From contig DATMBJ010000187.1 in the NCBI GenBank assembly GCA_035559315.1, positions 1 to 23,538 of the forward strand: 23,538 nucleotides of DNA, read 5' to 3'. Position 1 is the first letter of the stretch. Each line of letters opens with the position of its first letter. Shown in pieces: positions 6,601 to 15,500 of this stretch. The notes beneath the pieces are model-generated. The model made no database searches. It saw only the letters and a list, made by a program, of their open reading frames with translations, and was not told where the DNA came from. The stretch comes from DATLZM01 sp035559315 (GTDB lineage: Bacteria; Actinomycetota; UBA4738; HRBIN12). The translations under genes and the position numbers were made by a program.

Positions 6601-9475
6601 GGGCTCGGGGCTCGTCCCGCGGCGCCAGGTGTACCCTGCCTCCGTCGATCCGGTACCCGGCCCCGCCCTTCGCGGCGGTCGCGATCAGGAGCTTCACCTC
6701 GTCGGCGGCGAGCACGCCCACGACGCGCCCGACGACCTCCGCCGCCGCTTCCCGGCTCAGCCCGAGCGCCTTCTGAGTCCAGCGCAGCAACGAGGAGGAG
6801 CCCTTCCCCCCCTTTCCGCTCGTGAGCCGGCGCACCGCGAGATCCCACGTATCGGCGGCGAGGTCGTCGCTGAAAACCACCGGACGGTACGGCGGAAGGG
6901 ACTCGTCGTGGAACTGCGCGGCCTCGTCGATCTTGGCGATCACGTCCCTACGGAAGTCGTCCGGCCGCTCGAACGACTCCTGCTCGATGGCACCGGCGCG
7001 TCGGATCAGGTCGAGGAGCCCGCGCAGATAGTCGAGGCGATCCGAAGGATCGAGCCGGCGCACCTCGGGCACCGGCTCCCAGAACCCGTCCTCCCCAGCT
7101 ACCTCCTCCAACCCATCGTAGACGACCGATACGAGCCCGACCATCTCGAGGCTCGGCTGGATGCGCCGGTGGCGGGCTGCCACTTCGCTCAGGGCACCGA
7201 ACTCGAGGTACCGAAGGTACGTGGCCCGGGTGGCCGTGGCCGCCGTCCCGACCACGACCGTGGTCTGACTCGAGTAGGCGGGGACCGTGTCGGTCAGCTC
7301 CATCTCCTCGTAGGCCGCCTTGGCAGCCTCCCCGAGGGTGACGGCTCCAGCCCGCCGCACGAGCCCCTGGTAGAGGGCCCGCCGGAAGTGGGTCCGGCGA
7401 TGCAGGTCGTTGAGGTGCGCGGCCTGGAAGGCCGCGTCCTGGCGGTTGTCGGTGAAGCCGATCACCGAGCGCTTGGACTCGGCGGGCAACTCCTGGAGGA
7501 GCCGGCCCACCAGAGCGTCGGTCGCCGTGGCTTTCCCCACGACGCCAGCAAGGAAGAACTTGTTGAACTCCACGCTCCGGCGGTCGTAGACGATCCCGCA
7601 GGTCGGGCAGAGCAGCAGGGGGCGCCGTACCAGGGCCATCTCGCGATCGGCCCCGTGCTCGCAGGCCCCTCCCAGGCCGCCGCACGCGGTGCACACCGCG
7701 ACGTTCGCCGGCACTGCGCCCTCGTAGCCCTCTCGGGGCGAGCCGTCCCTGCGCAGCACCGAGGCGTCCGGCGGGCTCGCCTCGGGATCCCACGGCTCGG
7801 GGCACAGGTAGGCGGGGTAGCCCGGGCGGCTGGCCCCTCCTTGCGGGAGCCGCCCGACCGCGAGCCCCTCGGGCGCCGACGCTTCCCACCCCTCGAGCGC
7901 CTCGAAGTCCCGTGGGACGGCCCGCGGGAAAGGACCCGCTTCGTCGATCCACGCCACGAGGAACTCCTGCCCGCAGGCCGCGCAGAACGCGAGCGGGAAG
8001 GTGGGGACATCGACCTCGGGACAGTCGGGGCAGGTGGTCTGGCCGAGGTCCGACAGGTGGAGGCGGAGGCAGGCCGTCACCGTTCGGCCCTGGCTGAAGA
8101 AGGCGTGGACCTTCGGCAGGAGAAGCGGCACCTCCTCCCCCTCCTCCGTCCGGACCAGCGTCTGGGCGGCCACGACCAGGGCCGTCTGGAGCTCCCCGTC
8201 CGCCTCCTCCCGGCTCGACCCGGGGCGGAGCTCCCGGCGGTAGCGCTCCACCAGCTCGCCCCAGGCCACGGCCGCGGGGCCGGGCCCCCCGCCCTCGGGG
8301 ATCAAGGTCCGCTCGAGGAAGCGCACGGTCGCCTGCCGGCGGAGGTCGTCCGGGCCGGCGCCAGGGCGGCCGCAGAGCGCCTCCCGCGCCGCGGCCAGCG
8401 CCTCCCCCTCCCCCCGCTCGCAGCGGGCGAGGCGCTCGCGGTCCGACACGGGAACGGGCGGGAGGGGATCGGCCTCGTCGGCCGTGAGGTACCCCACGTA
8501 GGCCTCCCCCACGACGTCCTGGGGCTCGAAGGGCTCGCCGAAGAGCTGCGCGGCGAATGCAGCGATCTGCTCCGCCGCCCGCTCGGGGGAGGAGGAATCG
8601 ACCGTCGCGGAGGTGGCCACGCACCGGAGCCGCCCCGTGGTGCGGGTGTGCTCCTTGAGCCTGCGGACGAGGCAGGCCACGTCCGCCCCCTGGCGACCGG
8701 TGTGCGTGTGGACCTCGTCGAGCACGAGGAACCGGAGGGCCGACATCTGGCCGAAGGGGAAGACGCTCCGGTCATGGAACCGGGTCAGGACGAGCTCCAG
8801 CATCACGTAGTTGGTGATGAGGATGTCGGCACCGCGTTCCCGGAGCTCCTGCCGCGAGATCACCTCGGAGTCCCGGGGTTCGTCCCGGCCCGTGGTCTCC
8901 CGGAAGCGGCGGAGGGCCGCCTCCTCGCCCTCCTCGAGGTCCGATGTGTAGTTGCACACCCGCAGGCCGGTCCCGGCCAGGCGGGCCGCCAGGTCGTCGT
9001 ACTGAGAATTGGCGAGGGCATTCATCGGGTAAACCAGGATCGCCTTCACCCCGCGGACGCCCTCATCCCGGAGGCGGAGGGCCTCGGACACGATGGGGAT
9101 CGCGAAGCAGAAGGACTTCCCGGAACCGGTCCCGGTCGTGACGACCACGTTGCGCCGCTGCACCAGGAGCCGCTCGATGGCCCGGGCCTGGTGTTCGTGG
9201 GGACGGATCGGGGGGCTCGCGAGATCATCGACGACGAGCCTGAAGATCCGGGGGACCTCCGGGTGCAGGACCCCGTGGCTCACGAACTCCTCGAGGGGCG
9301 TCCCCGCCCGGTAGGTCCGCCGCAGCGTCAGGTAGGGCTCCCGCCAGAGGAACCCGGCCTGCTCGATGCGCTCGCGCATCCAGGCCGCGATCTCGGGGTT
9401 CCTGTAGGCCTGGTGGGTGTGGACGAAGCGATCGTAGGTCTCCGTGAGCGCGCGGAAGACGCTCAGGGGGTTCAC
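3659..9475 (-). CDS. Giant DEAD/DEAH helicase with DUF1998, Vsr-like and S24 domains
   Basis: This 1938-aa multidomain helicase resembles a DISARM DrmA/DrmB or MrfA-type enzyme. Its helicase N-lobe has a Q-motif-like PHEHQ near 92, Walker A TGTGSGKS (114-121), DEVH (253-256) and ATSAT (287-291). CxxC pairs at 482/485, 498/501, 595/598 and 623/626 suggest zinc binding. The C-lobe has FTDNRQDA (674-681), CPRC at 961-964, EEHSAQV near 1013, ELGIDIG near 1046-1052 and the arginine finger QRQGRAGR (1071-1078). The DUF1998 region has further Cys pairs from 1350, LYETDEGG near 1571 and ACYDC at 1615-1619. EADLFY (1701-1706) plus VVVWVQG marks a Vsr/DUF559-like nuclease-type segment. The end is a LexA-like S24 domain with GRSMEP (Ser1843) and YTVKRY (Lys1888). 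The GTG start forms a GTGA overlap with the PIN gene. The likely role is translocation on DNA in defence or repair. The fusion is unusually long for this family. Confidence 0.85.
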   Translation of the reverse strand: MNPLSVFRALTETYDRFVHTHQAYRNPEIAAWMRERIEQAGFLWREPYLTLRRTYRAGTPLEEFVSHGVLHPEVPRIFRLVVDDLASPPIRPHEHQARAIERLLVQRRNVVVTTGTGSGKSFCFAIPIVSEALRLRDEGVRGVKAILVYPMNALANSQYDDLAARLAGTGLRVCNYTSDLEEGEEAALRRFRETTGRDEPRDSEVISRQELRERGADILITNYVMLELVLTRFHDRSVFPFGQMSALRFLVLDEVHTHTGRQGADVACLVRRLKEHTRTTGRLRCVATSATVDSSSPERAAEQIAAFAAQLFGEPFEPQDVVGEAYVGYLTADEADPLPPVPVSDRERLARCERGEGEALAAAREALCGRPGAGPDDLRRQATVRFLERTLIPEGGGPGPAAVAWGELVERYRRELRPGSSREEADGELQTALVVAAQTLVRTEEGEEVPLLLPKVHAFFSQGRTVTACLRLHLSDLGQTTCPDCPEVDVPTFPLAFCAACGQEFLVAWIDEAGPFPRAVPRDFEALEGWEASAPEGLAVGRLPQGGASRPGYPAYLCPEPWDPEASPPDASVLRRDGSPREGYEGAVPANVAVCTACGGLGGACEHGADREMALVRRPLLLCPTCGIVYDRRSVEFNKFFLAGVVGKATATDALVGRLLQELPAESKRSVIGFTDNRQDAAFQAAHLNDLHRRTHFRRALYQGLVRRAGAVTLGEAAKAAYEEMELTDTVPAYSSQTTVVVGTAATATRATYLRYLEFGALSEVAARHRRIQPSLEMVGLVSVVYDGLEEVAGEDGFWEPVPEVRRLDPSDRLDYLRGLLDLIRRAGAIEQESFERPDDFRRDVIAKIDEAAQFHDESLPPYRPVVFSDDLAADTWDLAVRRLTSGKGGKGSSSLLRWTQKALGLSREAAAEVVGRVVGVLAADEVKLLIATAAKGGAGYRIDGGRVHLAPRDEPRALVCPRCFARWEFSVPRPCPACLKVDLRWQDLSGTFFRAEYAAPLEERVPAVAEEHSAQVAGPDRRRFELEFQDPEKPLNVLFCTPTMELGIDIGALAAVYMRNVPPAPANYAQRQGRAGRRSRPALVATFCGTFGRWGAHDQYFYRFPERIIAGTIAPPRFLLDNRALLESHVRASVLEVADLKLPSAARDLLDANEEGVARGLPLLADLAEDWRGKVAEAREAVVGFAVSAFGEELGGAGLGRADVKRLVDGFVEDLDRAFDAFRDEYRALVEEVGEINRRATFGRVDQDDAVRRDAINHRLADMREGRGDFYTYRYLGLRGFLPNYAFPRRASTAHFNDRRESVARAPTIALREFAPLNALYYRGRRYRVERAQPRSRGQGRYWSPLKVCPCGNFFLGDEVARASGCPACGRGLVDEHSERHALELPDAVARRRGRISADEEERRRLGFDVRPYYRAGPRSVPGELVVGGAPVAEFRYVRHGELLLVNFGFRTGEERGFRLCDRCGAWLSSEEGAERHVAEDGRWACPAGEGPGDVRSEIVLYTRGTHDLVLLDAPVPPDGGRASFGWSLLYALTSGFEVAYSADQSELGGFLFDHPKDGSRIRVLLYETDEGGQGLLNHLTEGEGWRRVAERALEILHVDPSSGGDLEGACERACYDCLLSFYNQLHHAILDRRAAVPFLRELMRAEIEMRGAEDRWEELEAAGVGAEPAVIRRMREFGFPPPADQHRVLRRADGSPVTEADLFYAPNVVVWVQGAPHGKGYVVQRDERLRRELKGLGYRLVEIWAERVDEGLRALALALDLPEVGERIERGAQQGTARAPALRVVGREEAEPYVRHVPVMTLQAAAGAFLENRPVEEVGWVEIPGGPFREGYFAAQMRGRSMEPLIPDGALCLFRAPVEGSRDRKVVLVQLAGAEDPEGGGRYTVKRYRSEKVAMDDGTWRHSRIWLEPANPSFEPIELAPDEESVAVIAEFVRVL

Positions 9476-9881
9476 GACGACCTCGCGTCAGGGACCATTT
9501 GCAGGTCCGGGAGTGCCTCGAAGTCGCGCCGGTTGTACGTGAGGAGCGGCAGATTCCGGCTGAGGCAGCAGGCCGCGATCCAAGCGTCGTTCACGGGGAG
9601 CGCCCTCCCGCGTCGCTCACCATCGGCATAGACCCGCCCCCAGGTCCTGGCGACGGCAGCATCGTAGGGAAGGACCAGGACGTTCTTCAGCCACTGCTCG
9701 AGCCTGGCGATCCTCTCGGACCCCCAGCCGCCGCGAAAGGCGCCCTTGTAGAGCTCACCCACGGTCACGAAGGTCACGCACAGCGTTTGGCCGGTAAGAC
9801 GGTTCAGATCATCCGTCGGCAGGCGCCCCTTCTGCGCAGCCTCGACGCCACATCGGTGTCCAGGACCACGTACTGCACCAT
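9472..9881 (-). pseudogene. PIN-domain (VapC-like) protein with N-terminal frameshift
   Basis: PIN-domain proteins are metal-dependent ribonucleases, often type II toxins. The natural start is an ATG at 9881, whose frame gives MVQYVVLDTDVASRLRRRG with the first conserved Asp pair. That frame hits a stop about 25 codons in. The remainder lies in another frame: DDLNRLTGQTLCVTFVTVGELYKGA, then NDAWIAACC and LLTYNRRDFEALP, giving the conserved Glu and later Asp residues. Restoring one G in the G4 run (plus-strand C4 at 9826-9829) joins the halves into a normal PIN protein of about 135 aa. As written, translation from the GTG at 9777 would yield 101 aa lacking the first catalytic Asp, so the gene looks inactive unless the base is a sequencing error. 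It lies 8 nt after the antitoxin-like gene and overlaps the helicase start by 4 nt. Confidence 0.72.
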
Positions 9882-9889
9882 CCTAACGA

Positions 9890-10837
9890 TCAGGCGGTCT
9901 CGGATCGACGCGCTCGGTGGGTCTCATCCAGGAACCGCTCGAGCTCCTCGTCGCTCTCCCAGATGGGCGCCGCGAGGGAACGGGGGTCCGACACGGGCCC
10001 AACCCCCTGGATTCTGGCGAGCTCGTCGAGCTCGACCGGTTCCCAGAAGGGGTACACGGCAGCGCCCTGCGGCACGAGGTCCAGGATCTCGAGGTCGGCG
10101 ATCGCAAGGAGTCGGATTCGACCGGTCGACTCCTCGACCTCGGCCTCCCCGCTCACCCGCACGTAGCGGGTCAGCGCGTCCAGCACCGCCTGCCGGTGGG
10201 CCTCGTCGAAGGTGCACTCCACGGGCGGGCCCATGGGCGGATGGATCCGGCACCTAGTCGCGGTCTCTTTGAAGTCCGCCATGAGGAGGCGCCCTTCCAC
10301 GGTGCGCAGGTTCCGGACTGGTTCGCGGACGAGGCGGCTGATGGCCTCGATGCTCTGGGGTTCCAGGCGGGCCCGGCGCCTGACGCCACCCACCGGGGCC
10401 TCCAGATCCACCCGCTCCACGCCTCGGCGGAGCAGGGTCCCCACCTCCTTGACGGCGAGCAGCACGCCCGCGTCCCAGCCCGCGGGCGGCGACTGACCGT
10501 CAGCGAGGACCGCAACGCCTTCCAGGAGCCGCTCGATCGCCCTTCGGCCGACGTCCACGGCCTCGAAGGGGCGCTGCGCTTCGGCCAGGTCGAGCTCGAG
10601 GGTCACGCTGCCCGGCCGCAGGGCGACGAGCGCGAGACGGGTGAGCTCCTCGACCTCCCTTGGGCGCCGGCCGGGCCGCACCCCCTGCTCCCCGCGCAGC
10701 ACGAGCGCGATCCGCTCGACGGCCCTCTGAACCTGCCCGACTAGGACGACGAGGTCGTCTACGGCGATCCGCCCCTGTGCCACCGCAGACCCGTTGAGCC
10801 TCACGATGATTGACCCATCACCGAGCGCGGAGACCAC
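9890..10837 (-). CDS. Unrecognised 315-aa protein, candidate antitoxin-like partner of PIN
   Basis: I cannot assign this protein to a named family. It starts with a short beta-rich section (GSIIVRLNGSAVAQGRIAVDD) and a helix resembling a subunit-interaction region. A central helical domain ends around RNLRTVEGRLLMADF, followed by a beta segment (TRCRIHPP, CTFDEAHRQAV, GRIRLLAIADLEILD). The last 40 residues read IWESDEELERFLDETHRARR. Short acidic/helical tails like this occur at the C-termini of antitoxins paired with PIN toxins, and the PIN gene starts only 8 nt downstream. My inference is that the protein both belongs to the defence array and could neutralise the PIN nuclease. The GTG at 10837 follows GGGAG closely; GTG at 10800 (MRLNGSAV) is an alternative start. 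It lies 25 nt after the DUF3800-like gene. Confidence 0.7.
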   Translation of the reverse strand: MVSALGDGSIIVRLNGSAVAQGRIAVDDLVVLVGQVQRAVERIALVLRGEQGVRPGRRPREVEELTRLALVALRPGSVTLELDLAEAQRPFEAVDVGRRAIERLLEGVAVLADGQSPPAGWDAGVLLAVKEVGTLLRRGVERVDLEAPVGGVRRRARLEPQSIEAISRLVREPVRNLRTVEGRLLMADFKETATRCRIHPPMGPPVECTFDEAHRQAVLDALTRYVRVSGEAEVEESTGRIRLLAIADLEILDLVPQGAAVYPFWEPVELDELARIQGVGPVSDPRSLAAPIWESDEELERFLDETHRARRSETA

Positions 10838-10862
10838 CTCCCAGCGTCGATCGTACCGTCCG

Positions 10863-11666
10863 TCAGGGACCCAAGCCCGAACCCCGGTCCTCCAGCTCGT
10901 CGAGCCAGGTCTCGAGGCGCGGCTTGAGCAGCTCCTTGCCCGTCAGTTGTTTCGGATGCACCACCACGCTCCAGCCGACCCGCGTCCCCGTACCGGGGCG
11001 GCGAGGGAGGAGCGAGACGACCGGCGCACATGTGCGATGCTTCGCCAGTCGCCCTTCATCGAGCCGCTTCCCACGGAGCTCCGCGCAGCGCACGGCGGCG
11101 AACAAGGTGAGTCCGCCGACCACGAAGTCGGCCATCTCATGGAGCGGTCCGTGCGCGAGGGTAAGGAGGCTCGCCGTGAAGCCGACCGTCTTCAGTGCGG
11201 GCCAAGGCTGCCCCCTCCCGATGGGCCAGGAGCCCTCGTAACAACGGGAGTACACCCCCTCGAGCTGAGGGAAGTCGTCCCTCCGGTCGAAGGCGACGAA
11301 GTGGGGCTCCGGAGAGCCCTCCGTGAATTGCTTGCTCAGCCGCTGCAGCGCGTACTCGAAGGCCTGCCGGACAACGTAGATGTCGCGGCGCGAGCTCGTG
11401 CCTGGGATCCTCATCCGGGGCGGGCGGAAGTCCTCAAGCAGGCAAACCAGCGCCTGAAGAGGCATCCGCCCGATCGCTTGAAACAGGGTGAGGCACCGAT
11501 CGGCAGGGGTCTCGGAGAACTTGATGGCCTCGTGCGTGCCTTTGGCCGCGACCCAGGCCGCCTCCACGCCCTGGATCCGCCCGAGGTCGACGACGATGCC
11601 ACCAACCCCGAAGATGGGGTGGCCCTTCGTGTCCTTGCTCTCGTCGAGCACGGCCAGGCGGGGCAC
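10863..11666 (-). CDS. DUF3800-like protein (RNase H-fold candidate)
   Basis: The N-terminus LAVLDESKDTKGHPIFGVGG has the DES signature near residues 8-10 followed by the (V/L)GG strand typical of DUF3800 proteins. These have a predicted RNase H-like fold and are frequent in defence islands. Consistent later features are PHFVAFDRRDDF, with acidic residues in the middle, and LHEMADFVVGGL, matching the usual LQxADLVAGA helix. At 267 aa the length is in the family range. The family's biochemical role is uncertain; a metal-dependent nuclease is the common prediction. The GTG start at 11666 lies 3 nt after the stop of the preceding small gene, indicating co-transcription. In this array it is one of the candidates for the missing phospholipase-D nuclease of DISARM. 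An alternative reading is an unrelated defence-associated protein with a similar N-terminal motif. Confidence 0.6.
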   Translation of the reverse strand: MPRLAVLDESKDTKGHPIFGVGGIVVDLGRIQGVEAAWVAAKGTHEAIKFSETPADRCLTLFQAIGRMPLQALVCLLEDFRPPRMRIPGTSSRRDIYVVRQAFEYALQRLSKQFTEGSPEPHFVAFDRRDDFPQLEGVYSRCYEGSWPIGRGQPWPALKTVGFTASLLTLAHGPLHEMADFVVGGLTLFAAVRCAELRGKRLDEGRLAKHRTCAPVVSLLPRRPGTGTRVGWSVVVHPKQLTGKELLKPRLETWLDELEDRGSGLGP

Positions 11667-11669
11667 CGC

Positions 11670-11984
11670 TCAGCTCCGGTCCCGGAGCGCACGGGCCTTC
11701 TCGAGGCGCTCGAGCAGCTTCGGCGGGGAGGCTCCAGGCGCGTGCCGCTGACCCGCGAAGCGCTCCAGGATGCGGACCTCGGCGTCGAGGTCCTTCCGCT
11801 TCCTGTAGATGATGGCGAGCTGCTCGTAGTACCAGGGCGCGACGCCCCACCCCTCCGCGGCGGCCTCGGCCTCCACCGCATCCACCAGCCGGAGGAGGAG
11901 CCGCTCCGCCTCATCCTCCTTCCCCTCCCTCCGGAGCCTCCGCACCTCATCGACGTACTCCGTGAAGTGACGGCCCTCGACCAT
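11670..11984 (-). CDS. Small helical protein, probable C-terminal half of HIRAN protein
   Basis: Starting at the ATG at 11984, this 104-aa protein reads MVEGRHFTEYVDEVRRLRRE and then EAERLLLRLVDAVEAEA. It continues with GVAPWYYEQLAIIYRKRKDL and ends PPKLLERLEKARALRD. The pattern is that of two to three TPR-like antiparallel helical pairs. I recall actinobacterial HIRAN-domain proteins with just such a helical tail, so this may be the detached 3' half of the upstream HIRAN gene. The frame is open further upstream (to 12131), with plausible residues such as MKLDGWWEEPGAHTG from 12059, overlapping the HIRAN gene in a different frame. It ends 3 nt before the DUF3800-like gene. Function is unknown; protein-protein contact is the usual role of such repeats. 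Confidence 0.65.
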   Translation of the reverse strand: MVEGRHFTEYVDEVRRLRREGKEDEAERLLLRLVDAVEAEAAAEGWGVAPWYYEQLAIIYRKRKDLDAEVRILERFAGQRHAPGASPPKLLERLEKARALRDRS

Positions 11985-12513
11985 CCCCGACCCACCAGCG
12001 GCCCGGCGCGTCCGGCCCGTGTGCGCCCCGGGCTCCTCCCACCACCCATCCAGCTTCATCCGGATCCACCCCGAGGTCCGCGGGATCGAGGTACAGACGC
12101 ACCCCGAAGTGTCCCCGGTCGCCGCCGCCACGGTCCCACCCGCCCACGATCCGGGCCCGGCAGGCCACCGCCCGCTGCTCCCGGCGCATCGTGGCGAGGA
12201 TCCGAGGCTGCAGGACCTCGGCGTTCTCCCGGCTGAGGTACCCGACCACCTTGCCGTCGATCAGGACCTGGACCGCGTTCGGGTCGTAGCGGTTCGTCGG
12301 CTCGGGGACCAGGAGGGCGACGGTCTCGAGGTCCGCTCCCTCCTCGGTCCGTCCCCCCACGATCGCCTCGAGCGCCTCCTGGTAGCGGGACTCGCCCACC
12401 GCGTCCACGCGGAACCTCCCCTCCGACACGGTGGCGGTGATCTCCACGCCCCCGGGGATCCGCCTGAGCCACGGTGGATCATCCTTCCCGAGCAGGCGTC
12501 GGAGGAAGCCCAT
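11947..12513 (-). CDS. HIRAN-domain protein
   Basis: HIRAN domains bind DNA ends or stalled-fork structures, for example in HLTF/Rad5, and bacterial stand-alone versions accompany helicases and nucleases. The sequence has GRFRVDAVGESRYQEALEAI, LVPEPTNRYDPNAVQVLIDG and KVVGYLSRENAEVLQP, which is the HIRAN core (ExxNxYDxxAVxV...VGYL) at residues about 30-125. The ATG at 12513 is preceded by a purine-rich GAGGAGGG and lies 6 nt after the methyltransferase stop. After about residue 150 the sequence becomes Gly/Arg-rich and unconvincing, while a neighbouring frame becomes protein-like. The real protein may therefore frameshift near 12060-12090 into the helical gene that ends at 11670. The likely job is recognition of DNA ends for the helicase/methylase complex, inferred from the family and neighbours. 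Confidence 0.8.
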   Translation of the reverse strand: MGFLRRLLGKDDPPWLRRIPGGVEITATVSEGRFRVDAVGESRYQEALEAIVGGRTEEGADLETVALLVPEPTNRYDPNAVQVLIDGKVVGYLSRENAEVLQPRILATMRREQRAVACRARIVGGWDRGGGDRGHFGVRLYLDPADLGVDPDEAGWVVGGARGAHGPDAPGRWWVGDGRGPSLHGVRR

Positions 12514-12519
12514 GGGCCA

Positions 12520-15500
12520 TCACCCTCCTCGTCCGACGCGGTCGTAGGCGCGGAGGCAGTCGGACTTGAAGCGGTAGGAGCCGAAGCGGCGGGTCTGCTC
12601 GCGGGCCATGACCTCGAAGGAGTCGAGCACCACCTCGTACTGCTCCCGCGTGAGCTGGTAGGCGTGGGCGACGAGGGCGTCGACGAGGACGTCGAGCTCG
12701 TAGCGCTCCTCCGGATTCCAGGGATAGGGATCCTTGCCGAAGATCCTGGCAACGGAGTACGAGGTGAGCGACAGGGGCTCGGCCGCCTCGGGGATGCGGG
12801 GGTCCAGCCCGGGCGGCGGCGCGGCGACCTGCGAGAGCATCCAGACGAGACCCACGGAGGCGCCCGGCATGTGGCCCCGGACGAGGAAATCGAACGTCGT
12901 CGAGTTAAACACGCCCAGGAATTCGAAGGCTCGGTCGCGGTCCACCGCCAGAACGGGCAGCTTGTGCGTCGCGGGGACGCGGGGGAGGATGGCGCCCTTG
13001 GCCGAGCGCTGCTCCCGCCAGGGCCCACTGACGTCCCGGAAGCCAATCATGACCTTCTCGCCCACGGTCTCCGCGAGGCGCGCCTCGGCGTGCTTCGCGA
13101 GCATCCAGTAGCGGGGCTCGACCTCGAAGGAGGGGTCGGCCTTCTGCGCGTCGGTGGTCTCCGGGATCCCCGGGGCGCGCTCGTACTTCCTCCCACCCGC
13201 GTATCCCTCGTAGGTCCGGGCTCGGTGGTCGTAGCGGTTGGCCAGCTGCCCCTCGTACACGGGGAGCGCCACCTCGTCCCCGCGCCGGAACACCTTGTCC
13301 GGCCCGAGAACCCAGCCCTCGGCCTCGAGGCAGTCGCGCTTCAGGAAGAGGTGGGAGTCACCGCTCGAGTGGAACAGGGTGTGGTACGAGAGACCCCAGG
13401 GGTTCGACCCACCCTCCTCGAGGTCGAGGGTGGGGAACGCCCGGTGGATGGCCAGGGCCACCTCGAGCTCCTCGGACTCGCGGAACGAGGTGAGGGACCG
13501 GGTGCGGGGGTTGAGGACGCGGAGCTCGCGCGGCGTGAAGCGCCGCCGCTCCCGGGTCCTGGCCTCCTCGACGTTCCAGTTCATCACGGTGGCCTGGAAC
13601 GCGCGCTCGCCCCCCGTGGAACGGAGCCCGAGGACGGCGAACCGCTCCTTCGCATCGACGCCGCTGAACACGAGGTTGGTCCCCGTCGGGCCGCCGTTCA
13701 CGATGTCGTGGAGCTCCTCCACCCGGCCCCCCTCGAGCAGCCGCTGGAACACCGGCTGGGCCCCCTTGCCGAGGGCGAGGGCGCTCTTCACGAGGATCCC
13801 CGCACGGCCGCCGGGGACCAAGAGGTCGGCCGCGAGCTCGGTGAACAGGAGGTACGTGTTGGCCTCCTGGCCGGACGGGGTGAACCGCCCGCAGCGCCGC
13901 ATGCACTCGGCCACGCGCGCCTCCGCTTGGAGCGCCGTGACCCACTGCCGGTGGAGCCGCCGGTCCTCCTCGTCCTCGCTCTCCGCGAGCGCCGCGATCG
14001 CCCGCCGCCGCTCCGCTCCTCGGAGGTCGGCTATCGCCCGCCGCCTGGGCGCCCACCACTCCTCCTCCTTGAGCTTCACCTGCTCCCAGGGCGGGTTGCC
14101 GATCACCGCGTCGAAGCCGCCCCGCCTCAAGACCTCGGGGAACCGGAGCGGCCAGTGGAAGGCGGGGAATACCTCGCAGATCTCGACCGCCCTGGCGGCG
14201 AGGTCGGGGTCGGCCTGCCCGCGCAGCGCCCTCCAGTAGTCCGCGCTCGTGGGGGCCTCCCCGGACGCGGGGTCCCAGAAGAACGCCGCCGTCCAGATGT
14301 CGGCGGCCGCCTTCCACCTCAGGTACTCGTCCGAGGCCAGGTAGGCGAGGTAGCGCTCGGCCTTCCTGTGGACGTCCCCGGGGCTCGCCTCTTCCTCGAG
14401 CCCGAGGTCCGGGGCCTCCAGGTCGAGGACGGGGACCGCGGGCTCCTCCCCCAGCTCGCCCTGCCCGGAAAGGACGGCCCGGTTCCGCTCACGGGCCGAG
14501 CGGAGGAACGCCTTGAGCTCCCGGTCGGCCTTGGACGGCGGCTCGAAGGCCTCGGCCGGGATCTCCTTCGGCGGGCCGCCCGGGCCCCAGCCCACCAGCG
14601 AGTCGCCCAGCTGGATCCGGTGGTCGAGGAACGAGAGGGGGAGGTCCTTGACCGCGCAGTGGATCCAGAGGGACACCTTGCACAGCTCGACCGCGAACGG
14701 ATCCTTGTCCACGCCGTAGATGCAGCGGCCGAGCACCTCGCGGCGACAGCGCTGCATGGCCTCCTCGGTGGGCTGCTCCCCCCCGGCCCGCTCCCTGGCC
14801 AGGGCGGCCGCGAGCCGGTCCACGGCGGCCACGAGGAAGGCCCCCGACCCGCAGGCGGGGTCGACGACCTTGAGCCCGAGGATCGCCCGCTCCCGTGCGC
14901 CGGGGTCGTCGCCGGCCGCCCGCAGGCGTTCCTCGATCAGGCGGTCGAGGGAGACCTCGAGCACGAGGTCCACCACCTCGGGCCTCGTGTAGTGGGCGCC
15001 GAGGTCGGCCCGCTCGGTCGAGACCGGCTCGAGGTAGGCCGCCCCCGCCTCGACGGGGCGGCCCTCGACGACCGTCGGCCGATCGGCCACCCGCAGAACG
15101 TACGGCAGGAGCGACTCGTAGACCGAGCCCAGCTCGTCGACCCCGAGGTAGCGGAAGTCGACCCGCTGGCGGACGCCCTCCATCTCGACCGAGGTGAGGG
15201 CCCGGACGGCCTCCATCAGGGCTTGGTTGGAGAGCCGCGCCGCGTCCAGCGTGGGCGTGGCGGCGGGGTCGAACAGGGACCCGTCGTAGGGGTAGACGCC
15301 GATCTCGGGGGCCCCCCGGTGGAGGAGCCGGAAGGTCGCCTTGAGCCCCTCGTACAGGTCGTGGTGGTTCGGGTCCGCGAGGTGCCGCTCCGCCACCTCC
15401 CGGAGGCGGGTGAGCGAGTAGGCCTCCGCGTACAGGCCGCCCGCGGGGAGCAGCCCCCGCTGCTCGGCGTAGAGGCAGAACAGCACCCGGTAGACCAGGC

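Noticed and set aside
4952..9631. 1559-codon open frame on the plus strand opposite the giant helicase
   Set aside because: It is the antisense shadow of a GC-rich gene: low-complexity Pro/Gly/Arg/Val composition, no domain, and no start signal.
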